The notes: generated from the sequence alone by a model not told the origin. Shown: positions 56,065-63,932, counted from the stretch's first letter. The stretch is DNA of 64,000 bases from Tundrisphaera lichenicola (GCF_051175385.1 NZ_CP195106.1:3782001-3846000), one strand, 5' to 3'. Made by a program: numbers and translations.

Positions 56065-57516
56065 TCAACTCCACCAGTGGTCTGCGTCGGGGTCGCGGTA
56101 CTCTTCTTCGAGGGCCTCGCGTTCGAGCCGCTGGGCCTCCTCACGCTGCCGGATGGACTCCTCGCTCTCGGGGGGCGTCGCATCCTTCACGGCGTCGAAT
56201 CGGTCGCGCCCGACCACGAGGTACCGGAGGGCGTCCATCAGGTGATTGTCGAGGTCCACCGGGGTCTCCGGGTCGCCCTTGTCGCCGTAGCGATACTTCG
56301 CCGACTCGTCGATCAGGTCGCCCAGCGTCCCGAGCACCCGGATGGATTTCTCGCGGATCCGCTGGGTGACCATCGCGATCCCGGTCCGGATGGGGTGGTC
56401 CCCCTTGTGGACGCACGGCACCACGTCGTGGCCGGCCAGGCGGAACTCGGCGATCTGAGAGGCACCGGCGGGGTCGGCCCACCAGCGATAGGGCCGGGCC
56501 TCGTGGCGTGGCAACGCCTTCGAGAGCGCGGTCAAGGTCTGGCGTTCCTTGTAGTGCGTCCAGCCGATCCAGAGATTGCCGTCCACGTCCTCGATCGAGC
56601 CCACCGAAGCGAACGGGTCGCGGAAGCCCCAATCGATCCCGCCCAGGTGCTTGCCCGCGAGGTCGGTCGGCCAGTCCCCCGGCTCGACGATGATGCTGGG
56701 GAACTCGGGGTAGACGAGGCCCTCGTTGACGACATCCCAATTGCCGTGCAGGAGCCGCTCCCGCTCGACGTCGGTCTGCATCTCCAGGTTGGCGAGGTAA
56801 TCCGGGTCCTTGTCCAGGAGCGCCGGATTGTCGTGGATGCTGGCCCGGATGAAGGTGATCGACTTGGGCCGGGCCTTGGGCCCGAAGTGCTTGAGGATCT
56901 CCTCCCGCGTCCGCCCGTACTCGATGACGCCCTTGTGCCGGATCATCCAGAGGATGACGCCCGAGGGGGTCGGGTACATCGGGTGCTTGCGATCGACCCA
57001 GGGGGCGAGCAATCGCTTGACCCACGAGCCCGCGTCGGGGTTGCAGGTCCCCCGGATGTAGGGCCTCACCCCGCACGTCGAGCGGGCCCGCGAGAGCAGA
57101 TAGAAGAACTGCGACTCCGTGAAGTGCGTGAGTTCGTCGAACCCGATCAAGGGGATCTGGCCGCCCTGCCAGTTGTACTTGGTGGCCTCGTGCTGGAGAT
57201 GGCGGAACGTGACCTTGCCGGCCCTGGGGAAGTCGTAGCGGAGATCCCCGATCTTGGGCACCCCGCCGATCGCCGGGAAGATCTCCCCGGCGGTGTCCCA
57301 GAGCCCCCCCTCCTGGGTGATCTGGGGGGAGAGCCTCCGGAAGAGGACCGCCCCGAAGCGGGGGTTGCGGCTGGCGTGGCGCGAGGCTTCCATCAGGAGC
57401 GCGTAGGACTTCCCGCCCCCGGCCGAACCGCCGTATATGGCGATATCGGCGGGTGTGGCCATGAACGCGCTCTGAGGCCCCGGTTGCGGCCGGATCGCTC
57501 GCGTCACGATGGCCAT
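56065..57516 (-). CDS. terL: Terminase large subunit
   Basis: 483 aa. Walker A GGSAGGGKS at residues 29-37; Walker B IPLIGFDEL with D127 and E128; a coupling motif near GTCNPDAGSWV. The nuclease domain has D295 in GGIDWGFRDP and D428 in DNHLMDALRY. This is the motor that cleaves and packages phage DNA into the prohead. It starts right after the small 57,517-57,750 gene stop. Confidence 0.92.
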   Translation of the reverse strand: MAIVTRAIRPQPGPQSAFMATPADIAIYGGSAGGGKSYALLMEASRHASRNPRFGAVLFRRLSPQITQEGGLWDTAGEIFPAIGGVPKIGDLRYDFPRAGKVTFRHLQHEATKYNWQGGQIPLIGFDELTHFTESQFFYLLSRARSTCGVRPYIRGTCNPDAGSWVKRLLAPWVDRKHPMYPTPSGVILWMIRHKGVIEYGRTREEILKHFGPKARPKSITFIRASIHDNPALLDKDPDYLANLEMQTDVERERLLHGNWDVVNEGLVYPEFPSIIVEPGDWPTDLAGKHLGGIDWGFRDPFASVGSIEDVDGNLWIGWTHYKERQTLTALSKALPRHEARPYRWWADPAGASQIAEFRLAGHDVVPCVHKGDHPIRTGIAMVTQRIREKSIRVLGTLGDLIDESAKYRYGDKGDPETPVDLDNHLMDALRYLVVGRDRFDAVKDATPPESEESIRQREEAQRLEREALEEEYRDPDADHWWS

Positions 57517-57750
57517 TCACGCGGAGTCTCCCGAGGGCTCGGGCGATCCGAATGGATAGAACAGGCCGGGCCACTGGCCTGGCGCGAGCCCGTTGTAGAG
57601 GCAAGAGCCGCATCCCGGCTCGACCGGGGCGATGAAGGGCACTCGCCAGGACAAGCTTCCGGCGGCGTCCCTGGCCTTGCTCATCGACTCGTAAATGCCG
57701 TGGATCTCCCACGAGTCGGGCGTCTCGGTCCCGACGATCCAGAGTGTCAT
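57517..57750 (-). CDS. Small protein between terminase subunits, 77 aa
   Basis: ATG 57750 opens MTLWIVGTETPDSWEIHGIYESMSKARDAAGSLSWRVPFIAPVEPGCGSC. The product resembles short phage 'lvvG......w...Gvf.s...A........y.i.pv' proteins commonly seen near phage packaging genes. It overlaps the TerS stop by 4 bases. Function unknown. Confidence 0.68.
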   Translation of the reverse strand: MTLWIVGTETPDSWEIHGIYESMSKARDAAGSLSWRVPFIAPVEPGCGSCLYNGLAPGQWPGLFYPFGSPEPSGDSA

Positions 57751-58112
57751 GACGCGACTCCCGAATCCCGCCCGTTGTCGGGCAGGTAGATGTGGACCCG
57801 TTCCTCGTCCTCGGCCTCGTCCCTGATCGGTGCGGCTTCCCGAGGTCGGCCGAGCGATCGGTTGAGCAGCTCGCGAGCGGCGGCGATCCGGTCCTTGGGG
57901 GCAACGTCGGGGTCGTCCATCAGGTCGCGGAGCAAGGCGAGGGCGGCGGTCGCCGCGTCGGCGATCCGCTCGACCGGGGCAATCAATGCGACATTCAAAG
58001 CGGTGCGCATCTCTTCGATGGGCTTGGGCTTGCGGCCCGCGCCGGGCCGCGCCCCGCCCCGATTGCTGGAACCCTTCGATTTCCCGGCGTTTTTCGCGGT
58101 CTTGGTGGCCAT
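57747..58112 (-). CDS. Terminase small subunit-like protein
   Basis: 121 aa, opens MATKTAKNAGKSKGSSNRGGARPGAGRKPKPIEEMRTALNVALIAPVERIADAATAALALLRDLMDD. A basic 'GGARPGAGRKP' DNA-binding N-terminus with a following helical oligomerisation region is typical of TerS-type proteins and lies one small gene before TerL. It would recognise the packaging site. Confidence 0.7.
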   Translation of the reverse strand: MATKTAKNAGKSKGSSNRGGARPGAGRKPKPIEEMRTALNVALIAPVERIADAATAALALLRDLMDDPDVAPKDRIAAARELLNRSLGRPREAAPIRDEAEDEERVHIYLPDNGRDSGVAS

Positions 58113-58164
58113 CGCCTCGTCGCAATCCCCTCAACGTCGAGGGCTTCGGTCGCGTTTGATTCGG

Positions 58165-58380
58165 TCAGTAGCCCCGGGCGAGCATCCGGGCGGCCTTGCG
58201 TCGGCCTGGGCGTCGGTCGGGGTCGGATTTCGGGCTCCAGGGCGGGGAAGCTTTCGCCCGTTTGTGTGCGGCCTGGGCGGTCGGCCGGGCCTGGGGTTGG
58301 ATGATCCGGGGGTCGATGTCGATCCCCAGGACGCCCCAGAGCAGTCGCTTCGCGTCGGCGAATCGGCGGATCAAGCTCAT
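58165..58380 (-). CDS. Small basic late protein, 71 aa
   Basis: ATG 58380 opens MSLIRRFADAKRLLWGVLGIDIDPRIIQPQ and continues as an Arg/Lys/Pro-rich chain (RRPGRRKAARMLARGY). No domain recognised; may bind nucleic acid. Confidence 0.58.
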   Translation of the reverse strand: MSLIRRFADAKRLLWGVLGIDIDPRIIQPQARPTAQAAHKRAKASPPWSPKSDPDRRPGRRKAARMLARGY

Positions 58381-58494
58381 CGTCCGATCTCCTCGGTCCT
58401 CGTTGGTCTCAAGCCGGGAGCCCGGCCGGGGTTCGTCCCCTCCGGCCGGGCCCATCGCGGGGGGCCGGTCGGCCCCGCACCTAGGGTGTTCCCG

Positions 58495-58881
58495 TCACTC
58501 GTCGTAGGCGAGGATCAATTGAATGGTGGCCATCCCCTCGGGCACGCCGGGCACGGCCAGGGTGAGATCGAGATCCTCGCCGGCGGGGATGTCCGGGACG
58601 GCGGTGGAAGCCCTGGGGTACGCCGAATCGAGCCAGGCCTGGGCCTCGCCGGGGTCGTCCATGCCGTCGGGCAGGACGAAGGCGTGCACCTCGCTCGGCT
58701 TGACCTGGGCGGCGGGGTCGTAGGCGTCGAACCGGAGCGTGATCGCGACGGCCTCGCCGGCGGGATCGATCGCGGAGAATCGGGGTTCGAGGTCGATCCG
58801 GGCGACCGGGCCGGTCGGCTCGACCGGGGCCGGGATGGTGCGGTGCATCGGGCCGGAACGCTGGCCGAGCTTGAGTCTCAT
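58495..58881 (-). CDS. Late phage protein, 128 aa
   Basis: ATG 58881 opens MRLKLGQRSGPMHRTIPAPVEPTGPVARIDLEPRFSAIDPAGEAVAITLRFDAYDPAAQVKPSEVHAFVLPDG. It is a beta-sandwich-like sequence without signal. No family recognised. It lies upstream of the packaging genes, in the lysis-side part of the operon. Confidence 0.6.
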   Translation of the reverse strand: MRLKLGQRSGPMHRTIPAPVEPTGPVARIDLEPRFSAIDPAGEAVAITLRFDAYDPAAQVKPSEVHAFVLPDGMDDPGEAQAWLDSAYPRASTAVPDIPAGEDLDLTLAVPGVPEGMATIQLILAYDE

Positions 58882-58942
58882 CGTTCGGGGACCTTTCGTT
58901 GACGTTGGCGGAAGAACATCAGTCGCGGGCCGAGACTCGGCC

Positions 58943-59275
58943 TCACGCTTTTGGGGGGGAGGGGCTCGATGGGGCTTGCGGGGTGGTGGCCATGACCAAG
59001 GGCAGGCCAGCGAACTTCTGCGCGGCCTTGTTCCGGACGATGGTCTCGGCGGCGGTGGCCTGGGCCCGTTCGAGGGCCTCGGCCTCGGTCTGATGGTGGA
59101 CGAGGCCGATGAGCTGGGCGGTGGACGGGGCGACCGTCTCGACCACGCGGAGGGCCGGGGCCTGCTGGATCGGGGGGAGCGGGGCGGTGCCCAGGAGGAG
59201 GGCCCGCAGCCGCTCGCGGTGGAGGTAGGCCGCGACGGCGACCAGCCCCAGGATGAGGTATTGCTCGGTCGTCAC
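58943..59275 (-). CDS. Small membrane protein, 110 aa
   Basis: ATG 59275 overlaps the preceding stop by 4 bases. The N-terminus MTTEQYLILGLVAVAAYLHRERLRALLLG is one transmembrane segment with a basic flank. The tail is helical with a Pro/Ser end. It may belong to the envelope or lysis group with the next three genes. Confidence 0.62.
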   Translation of the reverse strand: MTTEQYLILGLVAVAAYLHRERLRALLLGTAPLPPIQQAPALRVVETVAPSTAQLIGLVHHQTEAEALERAQATAAETIVRNKAAQKFAGLPLVMATTPQAPSSPSPPKA

Positions 59276-60051
59276 GACTGATGCCCTTTCGCGCGGAGGA
59301 TGAACAGGATGGCGAGCCCGGCCAGGCCCAGCCAGACCTCGCGGGGGATGTCCGAATCGGCTTGTGGTTCGAGGCCGGGGCGATACTGCGGGTCGGCTTT
59401 GCGGATCTCGGCGACGAGGACGACCGGCCCGGGGTCGGCCTGGTGGCGGTTCAACTCCTTGCCGGTGGCGTCCTGGATCACGATGTCGGGGCGACCGTTG
59501 GCCGGGAGCCCGACGCCGGCGACCATCGGGTTGCCCGGCTCATAGGCGTTGATCGCGAGCCGATCGCCCATCCGGTCGGCGACCTGGGCGAACTCGGGGT
59601 CTCTCCGGAGCCGCTCGACGGTCGCCCTTCGTTCGGCCTCGGGCCCGATGATGGTCAAGAAGACGTCGGGCTTGCGGGCGAGCCCGCCGGCCTCGGCCCG
59701 GTGGGGGGCGTTCCCCCCGTACCACGAGGCCCCCGGCTTGACGTTCGGGAGCTTGTCGGCGATCACCCCGGTCGGGGCGGCGGCGTGCGGCGGCTGGGCC
59801 GTTGCCGGTGCGGGCTTCGGGGCCCGCCCGTAGAGCTGGGGATTGTCCTCGGGGCGGTAGCGGACGTTGGTCCCTTCCATCCAGCCGAAGACTTGAATGT
59901 GGCGACCGTCGAGAGGGGACACGGCCGTGAGCCATGTTTTGGGCGGGTCCCCCGGCTTCGTTTCGACGGTCGCGGGGCCCTGTGCCGGGGCGTCGGCTCC
60001 CGGTAGCGTGGCGAACATCGCCAGGACGATCAGCGTCGATCGCATAGTCAT
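59272..60051 (-). CDS. Exported protein with C-terminal membrane anchor, 259 aa
   Basis: ATG 60051 (MTMRSTLIVLAMFATLPGADAPAQG) opens with a signal peptide. A periplasmic domain follows, with a WLTAVSPLDGRHIQVFGWMEGTNVRYRPEDN element and a 'PDVFLTIIGPEAERRATVERLRRDPEFAQVADRMGDRLAINAYEPGNPMVAGVGLPANGRPDIVIQD' part. That second part recalls thioredoxin-like or PilM-like alpha/beta proteins. A final helix (PREVWLGLAGLAILFILRAKG) anchors it. Function unknown; a spanin-like or lysis role is possible by place. Confidence 0.65.
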   Translation of the reverse strand: MTMRSTLIVLAMFATLPGADAPAQGPATVETKPGDPPKTWLTAVSPLDGRHIQVFGWMEGTNVRYRPEDNPQLYGRAPKPAPATAQPPHAAAPTGVIADKLPNVKPGASWYGGNAPHRAEAGGLARKPDVFLTIIGPEAERRATVERLRRDPEFAQVADRMGDRLAINAYEPGNPMVAGVGLPANGRPDIVIQDATGKELNRHQADPGPVVLVAEIRKADPQYRPGLEPQADSDIPREVWLGLAGLAILFILRAKGHQS

Positions 60052-60103
60052 ATCAGCACTCTCCGAAGCCTTTGCTTCCAGGGGGCAACATCGCCCGGGT
60101 TGG

Positions 60104-60718
60104 TCAGTTGTGGGGCGGCGGCGGCGGGGGCGGCGCGAGCGTGTACCACGCCCAGCCCTGGCCGCTCGGCCAGCCGAACCGCTTGCGGAATTCGTCGGTG
60201 GACATCCACCAGATGTGTTCGGGGTCGTTATTGTCGAGGATGCCGGTGTAACGGTCATCCATCGCCACGCATAAGACCATGTGTGCGATGGTCCGGCTGC
60301 CGTAGAACTCGCCGTAGCCGTACGTCACGCAGACGGGCCGGCCCGAGTCGATCCCCTCCCGGATGAAGTCCAGGTCGCCGCCGAGGTACTGGCGGTATTT
60401 GACGCCGGGGGCACGCTTCTGCATCTCGCGGTCGACGCGTTCGGGCCAGCCCCCGCCCGGCTCGGATTGGAGGGCTTCGAAGATCCCGACGAGGCCTTCG
60501 ACGTTCAGGTACCGGGCCATCATCTCGGTCGAGGCCCAGACGCAGAGCCCGGCCCCGTCGGTGCCGACGGTGTTCCGGACCCGGATCTCGGGGGGCAGGT
60601 CGGTGGCGACCTCGGCCCCGTCGTGGCGAGGCCCGTTGGGCGTGGCCTTCTGGGCGATCGCGGACCCGGCGACGGCCAGGGCGATGAGCGACGCGGCGAA
60701 GGGCTTAGCGAATGGCAT
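60104..60718 (-). CDS. Exported C39/papain-like cysteine peptidase, lysis candidate
   Basis: ATG 60718 gives signal peptide MPFAKPFAASLIALAVAGSAIAQ. The catalytic set is C59 in GAGLCVWASTEMMARY, H146 in SRTIAHMVLCV and Asp/Asn in GILDNNDPEHIWWMS, the layout of C39-like/papain-like hydrolases. Between them, the Trp and Tyr-rich part YLGGDLDFIREGIDSGRPVCVTYGYGEF fits. A secreted phage hydrolase at the start of the late operon, followed by membrane proteins, suggests an endolysin, but its substrate is not shown. The alternative is a processing or anti-host peptidase. Confidence 0.68.
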   Translation of the reverse strand: MPFAKPFAASLIALAVAGSAIAQKATPNGPRHDGAEVATDLPPEIRVRNTVGTDGAGLCVWASTEMMARYLNVEGLVGIFEALQSEPGGGWPERVDREMQKRAPGVKYRQYLGGDLDFIREGIDSGRPVCVTYGYGEFYGSRTIAHMVLCVAMDDRYTGILDNNDPEHIWWMSTDEFRKRFGWPSGQGWAWYTLAPPPPPPPHN

Positions 60719-60938
60719 TGTGGCCCCTCCGGAGCATCATCATTCCCACGGCGATCGCCAGGGTCGCGAGCACGCCCCAGGTGGCCCCGCGATACAGGGC
60801 GTCAAGGTACATCGCCTGCCAGGCCTGGCCCGCCAGTTCCCGCGCCCCCGGCACGAGCCGGGCGGCACGAGGGAAGGCGGCATCCGGCATGGGCGGCGCG
60901 GTCGTGATCTGCCGGATCAGGTCGCGGATCGGTTCCAA
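60705..60938 (-). CDS. Small membrane protein, holin-like, 77 aa
   Basis: The frame starts with TTG at 60938 (MEPIRDLIRQITTAPPMPDAAFPRAARLV) and contains one strong transmembrane segment near the C-terminus (GATWGVLATLAIAVGMMMLRRGH). It overlaps the peptidase start by 14 bases. It may instead be the C-terminal half of the 60,802-61,017 gene joined by a frameshift. Holin role inferred from location. Confidence 0.5.
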   Translation of the reverse strand: MEPIRDLIRQITTAPPMPDAAFPRAARLVPGARELAGQAWQAMYLDALYRGATWGVLATLAIAVGMMMLRRGHNAIR

Positions 60939-61017
60939 GGAAGAAGGCCCCCAGGATTGCGGCGACGATGAGCATGTGGAGGGTCGGGTCGAGCAAGGCG
61001 TCGAGCGCCCGGCTCAT
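60802..61017 (-). CDS. Small membrane ORF, probably N-terminal half of a holin-like gene
   Basis: ATG 61017 overlaps the upstream stop (ATGA) and opens MSRALDALLDPTLHMLIVAAILGAFFLG, a good transmembrane helix. After this the frame becomes Arg/Pro/Asp-rich noise while the frame of the 60,705-60,938 ORF takes over at CTTGGAACC (about 60,934). A -1 shift would give a two-helix protein of about 105 aa. So the pair is either one frameshifted gene or two overlapping genes. Confidence 0.5.
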   Translation of the reverse strand: MSRALDALLDPTLHMLIVAAILGAFFLGTDPRPDPADHDRAAHAGCRLPSCRPARAGGAGTGGPGLAGDVP

Positions 61018-61181
61018 CCCTTGGCGATCGCGGCACGCATCCCGGCGGCGGTCGCGGCGATCCCGAGGGTGTCGACGGCCCCCTGGTAATCGCCGACGGA
61101 AGCCTTGTAGAGCGCCAGGCCGAAGAGTCCGGCGGCGGCGAGGTAGGTTCGGTATCCGCTCAGCTTCGAGAGGATGGACAT
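61014..61181 (-). CDS. Very small membrane protein, 55 aa
   Basis: ATG 61181 opens MSILSKLSGYRTYLAAAGLFGLALYKASVGDYQGAVDTLGIAATAAGMRAAIAKG. One or two short hydrophobic helices; the 'GYRTY..A.....G.A.........G' pattern is seen in many phage holin-like proteins. Overlaps the next gene by 4 bases. Confidence 0.65.
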   Translation of the reverse strand: MSILSKLSGYRTYLAAAGLFGLALYKASVGDYQGAVDTLGIAATAAGMRAAIAKG

Positions 61182-61210
61182 GGTAGGGCTCGCGGGGCCT
61201 GGGGTGGGGG

Positions 61211-61456
61211 TCAGTCCAGGGGCCCGAGTCGGTCCATGATCGAGTGCGTCCCGGCGGATCGGTCCCGGCGTGCGCTCCGCTCGGAGCATCGCATCACGCG
61301 GGAGATCTGCCGCTTGGGGACGCCGGCATGAGCGAGGACCCTGCCGACGAACGCCCGGAGTTCCTCGACGGTGGCGTGCTGGAGCGCGAGCCGCGTCGGG
61401 TGGGTCGGGTCGATCGAGATTTCGGCCTTGGTCCCGTCTCTGTGCCGTCCCGTCAT
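61211..61456 (-). CDS. Small DNA-binding-like protein, first late gene, 81 aa
   Basis: The start is ATG 61456 (MTGRHRDGTKAEISIDPTHPTRLALQHATVEELRAFVGRVLAHAGVPKRQISRVMRCSERSARRD) or ATG 61489. The C-terminal part GVPKRQISRVMRCSERSARRD has the look of a homeodomain-like/sigma-4-like helix-turn-helix. It is the first gene of the late operon, where a late activator could sit. Function inferred only. Confidence 0.55.
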   Translation of the reverse strand: MTGRHRDGTKAEISIDPTHPTRLALQHATVEELRAFVGRVLAHAGVPKRQISRVMRCSERSARRDRSAGTHSIMDRLGPLD

Positions 61457-61947
61457 GGCGCTCGTGGCCTCATGGTGGTTGGCCGGCACACTTCGGCGTG
61501 CGTCGGCCGGTTCAATTGGTTGTCCGCACCCAATCGGCCATACCCGGCGATTTTTCGGGCAATTAAACCCTTGTGTTCCGTCAGGTTACTAAATTATTTC
61601 GGGCGGACAAACAACCGGGCAAGCCCCACCCCGGCCCGGGGATTGGTGATGGCGAAGTACTTTCCTCGCGAGGTCGGCCGGACCCCGCGACGGAGTTGTT
61701 GAACAATCCGGCCGGGCGGTTCGCGGCCCGGATTGCCGCCGCAACGAGCGACGCGGACCCATCAGGGTTCATTGCTGGGTGTAACCTAAACCGTAACCGT
61801 TACGGTCGAAATCGCCCCAATTCCGCACCCAAAACGCGGCGTTGCGTCATTAGTGTAACGCGGAACCGATCGACGTAAGGCGTTTTCTGGCATCGAATTG
61901 CAAGTAACAAATCGGCAGGCTATTGTTGCGGAATGTTGATAATAATA
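61457..61947. promoter_or_regulatory. Non-coding right end: arm-type boxes and late promoter region
   Basis: This 491-base spacer is gene-free and AT-richer than the phage average. GTAAC boxes lie at 61781 (GTAACC), 61793 (GTAACC) and 61855 (GTAACG); the first two are 12 bp apart, as in the left set near the integrase. The second is part of a perfect 15-bp palindrome CCGTAAC-C-GTTACGG (61791-61805). These are likely integrase arm sites of attR. The leftward late operon must also start here; no clear promoter is visible. Confidence 0.6.
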
Positions 61948-61992
61948 GCCCTCCGAAGGCAGAGGTTGCAGGTTCAACTCCTGCCGAGCACA
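61948..61992 (+). other. attR core (45-bp copy of tRNA-Arg 3' half)
   Basis: Exact copy of 17,171-17,215. Only the 3' half of the tRNA is present, so this is not a second tRNA gene. Host sequence resumes at 61,993. Confidence 0.95.
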
Positions 61993-61995
61993 TCG

Positions 61996-62028
61996 AAGGT
62001 CGGACTCTCCGCGAGGGAGTCCGGCCTT
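61996..62028 (+). terminator. Original tRNA-Arg terminator, now at the prophage right end
   Basis: AAGGTCGGACTC pairs with GAGTCCGGCCTT around TCCGCGAGG, followed by GTTTCGTT. Before integration this hairpin directly followed the tRNA gene; it now follows attR. Confidence 0.75.
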
Positions 62029-62173
62029 GTTTCGTTCGAACCCGACTTCTGGGTCGCGAATCGCCGCGAATTCAGGGAGGAGATCGGGGAGGTATCGAAC
62101 GCCAACGACCCGGCCCGGGGCATCCTCCCCGGGCCGGGTCGCACACGATCTCGATCCGAAGGATCGCGATGAA

Positions 62174-63337
62174 TCAAGCAGCGTCGGTGTTGTTGATCGC
62201 CTTCCAACGAATGCCGTTCGACACCCAAGAGGGCTTGGAGGGCTTGGGAGCCGGGGCCGGGGCCGGGGCCTTGGTGACGACAGGAGCCGGTGCGGGCGTC
62301 GGTGCCGGGGCCGGAGCGGGAGCCGGGGCAGGAGCGGGTGCCGGAGTGGGCTTCGGGGCCGGGGTCGCGGCGGCCGGGACGTCCTGGAGGACCTGGGCGG
62401 CGGCGATCGGGGCCGCCTTCGAGGGGTCAAAGACGAAGTCGGTCTTGGTGTTCACGTCGCCCACGTGGATCGTCCGATCCTGGACGACCTTCCCGTTCAG
62501 GGTGACGGTGACCTCGTAGTCGGCGTTCGGGGCGACCGGGACCTGGTAACCTCCGGCCCCGCTGGTGGTCGTCTGGTACTTCGCCCTGGTGGCGAGGTTG
62601 ACCGCGGTGATGGTCAGGCCGCCGTTGCCCTCGCCGGGCGTGTAGAAGTCGTCATTGTTGGAGTCGTTGTAGGAGACCCCGAGGATCTGCGGCCCCAGGC
62701 CTTGACGGCTCCCGAAATCCTGCGTCAGCACGATCGGTCCGACGCCGTTGGTGGTGTGGACGATGCCGATCCCGACTTCCTGATAGGCGTCCTGGGGAGA
62801 CGTCCCGGGCTGGAGCAGGTTTTTGTAATGGCCATCGTCCGCGACGCCCCAGTCGAACAGGAAGGACTGGAGGGCCTGATCGGCCGACTGGGCGAAGGCG
62901 TAGGTGTTCTCCCCCTCGGAGGTGGGGTTGGTGTAACCGCCGGCGGAGAAGCGTCCCCCCAGCCCGATCCCGTTCGGGCCTTTGTGCGTCTGGACCGAGT
63001 TGTCGGCCTGGAACTGGCTCTGGTCCTGGGCGATCGAGTCGAGCGTCGAGCTGACCGCGAGCGGCGGCTGAGGGGTTGCGGCGCCCAGCTTGGCCTGGAG
63101 GCCGGCCACCGTGAGCCCATAGGCGTCGAGGGTCGCCTGGACGTCGCCGCCGAGGTTGGCGGTCAACTTCTCGCCCGCCGCCTTGGGGTCGGTCCGGACC
63201 AGGTTGATCAGCTCGACGACATATTGCTTGTCCGCGGCGAGGCCCGCGACGCCGCTCAGCACCTGACGGGTTTCGAGTCGCTCTAGCATCGGGGTCCGAC
63301 GGAGGGTGGGACGGGTCACGGAGACCTCCTTGGCCAT
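62174..63337 (-). CDS. CAP (SCP/PR-1)-domain protein with SdrD-like and Ala-Pro-rich parts
   Basis: ATG 63337 is chosen because MAKEVSVTRPTLRRTPMLERLETRQVLSG holds the 'LE.LE.R.VLS' N-terminal motif common to exported planctomycete proteins; open sequence upstream is noise. Residues 38-190 form a CAP domain (YVVELINLVRTDPKAAGEKL, SIAQDQSQFQ, TSEGENTYAF, DDGHYKNLLQP, YQEVGIGIV). A small SdrD/CNA-B-like beta domain follows (GVSYNDSNNDDFYTPGEGNGGL...GYQVPVAPNADYEV). Then an Ala-Pro linker (PAPKPTPAPAPAP...) and a short C-terminal end (SWVSNGIRWKAINNTD). Surface role; substrate unknown. Confidence 0.85.
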   Translation of the reverse strand: MAKEVSVTRPTLRRTPMLERLETRQVLSGVAGLAADKQYVVELINLVRTDPKAAGEKLTANLGGDVQATLDAYGLTVAGLQAKLGAATPQPPLAVSSTLDSIAQDQSQFQADNSVQTHKGPNGIGLGGRFSAGGYTNPTSEGENTYAFAQSADQALQSFLFDWGVADDGHYKNLLQPGTSPQDAYQEVGIGIVHTTNGVGPIVLTQDFGSRQGLGPQILGVSYNDSNNDDFYTPGEGNGGLTITAVNLATRAKYQTTTSGAGGYQVPVAPNADYEVTVTLNGKVVQDRTIHVGDVNTKTDFVFDPSKAAPIAAAQVLQDVPAAATPAPKPTPAPAPAPAPAPAPAPTPAPAPVVTKAPAPAPAPKPSKPSWVSNGIRWKAINNTDAA

Positions 63338-63932
63338 ATTCTTAATCCGCCCTTGAGGGGCGTCGGTCGAGGGTCTGATCGCTCCGACATCGGAGCGAGT
63401 CGGGTCGGGAAGATTCGATAAAACTTGAGGAATTTCGTCGGGGTGAGCGTCTGGCGTTGGGCAGGCGGAGCAAGTAAAAAGCAAGCCCCGTGCCACATCT
63501 CCGAGATTGTCGGCGAGAATCGCGATATTCGGGACGCAAGTCAATGCGGGAGAATTGCTTGAAAAAAATGGGGTCCTCGAAACGGAGTCGAGGTGCTCCG
63601 GACGCTCCGGTCGACCTTGTGGATCGCGTCGACAACGGCATCCGACCAACTTACAACGGGACGAAAATTACAAGGTTCTTTGTCGTTTTCGATTTGCAGA
63701 ACTTTCGCTCAAGTTTGGAGTTATGGCGGACGGAGGCTCGGTGATTTCGGCCGGATCTTCGTTCGGTTTGGGGGGGAGATTCGGTCTTGAGGGATGGCTC
63801 GGAAATTGCGGAAGACTTCCAATCGGCGACCGGCCGGGATAGCCTGGGGGCCGGGCCGGGAATGAGGCCGAGATCCGGGTTCGCGAGTGCGACGCGGCTC
63901 GATCGCCGCTAGCCCGACGGAGCATCAATGCG
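63338..63932. other. Gene-free spacer
   Basis: These 595 bases lie between the CAP protein start and a rightward partial gene at the window end. A perfect inverted repeat GCTCCGA-CA-TCGGAGC (63381-63396) may be an operator or part of a promoter of the CAP gene. The frames open here (for example 63507-63842) look like chance openings. An AT-rich stretch (about 63,520-63,680) probably holds promoters. Confidence 0.4.

Larger units (their letters stand above)
17216..61992. mobile_element. Integrated temperate tailed prophage, 44.8 kb
   Basis: The element is bounded by a perfect 45-bp att repeat at tRNA-Arg. It contains integrase, repressor and operator, recombination and replication genes with an origin-like array, and a complete packaging/head/tail late operon with TerS, TerL, portal, HK97-type protease and capsid, connectors, tail terminator, tape measure and hub. 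Lysis candidates lie at the right end. Transcription is modular: integrase and repressor/cargo rightward, early and late operons leftward. No essential structural module is clearly missing, although the lysis genes are unproven and one early gene appears frameshifted. Confidence 0.95.

Noticed and set aside
61948..61992. Second tRNA gene
   Set aside because: Only the 3' half (from the anticodon stem on) is present; it is the attR core.
62240..62350. Tandem DNA repeat of independent interest
   Set aside because: The repetitiveness is explained by the Ala-Pro linker of the CAP-domain protein encoded there.
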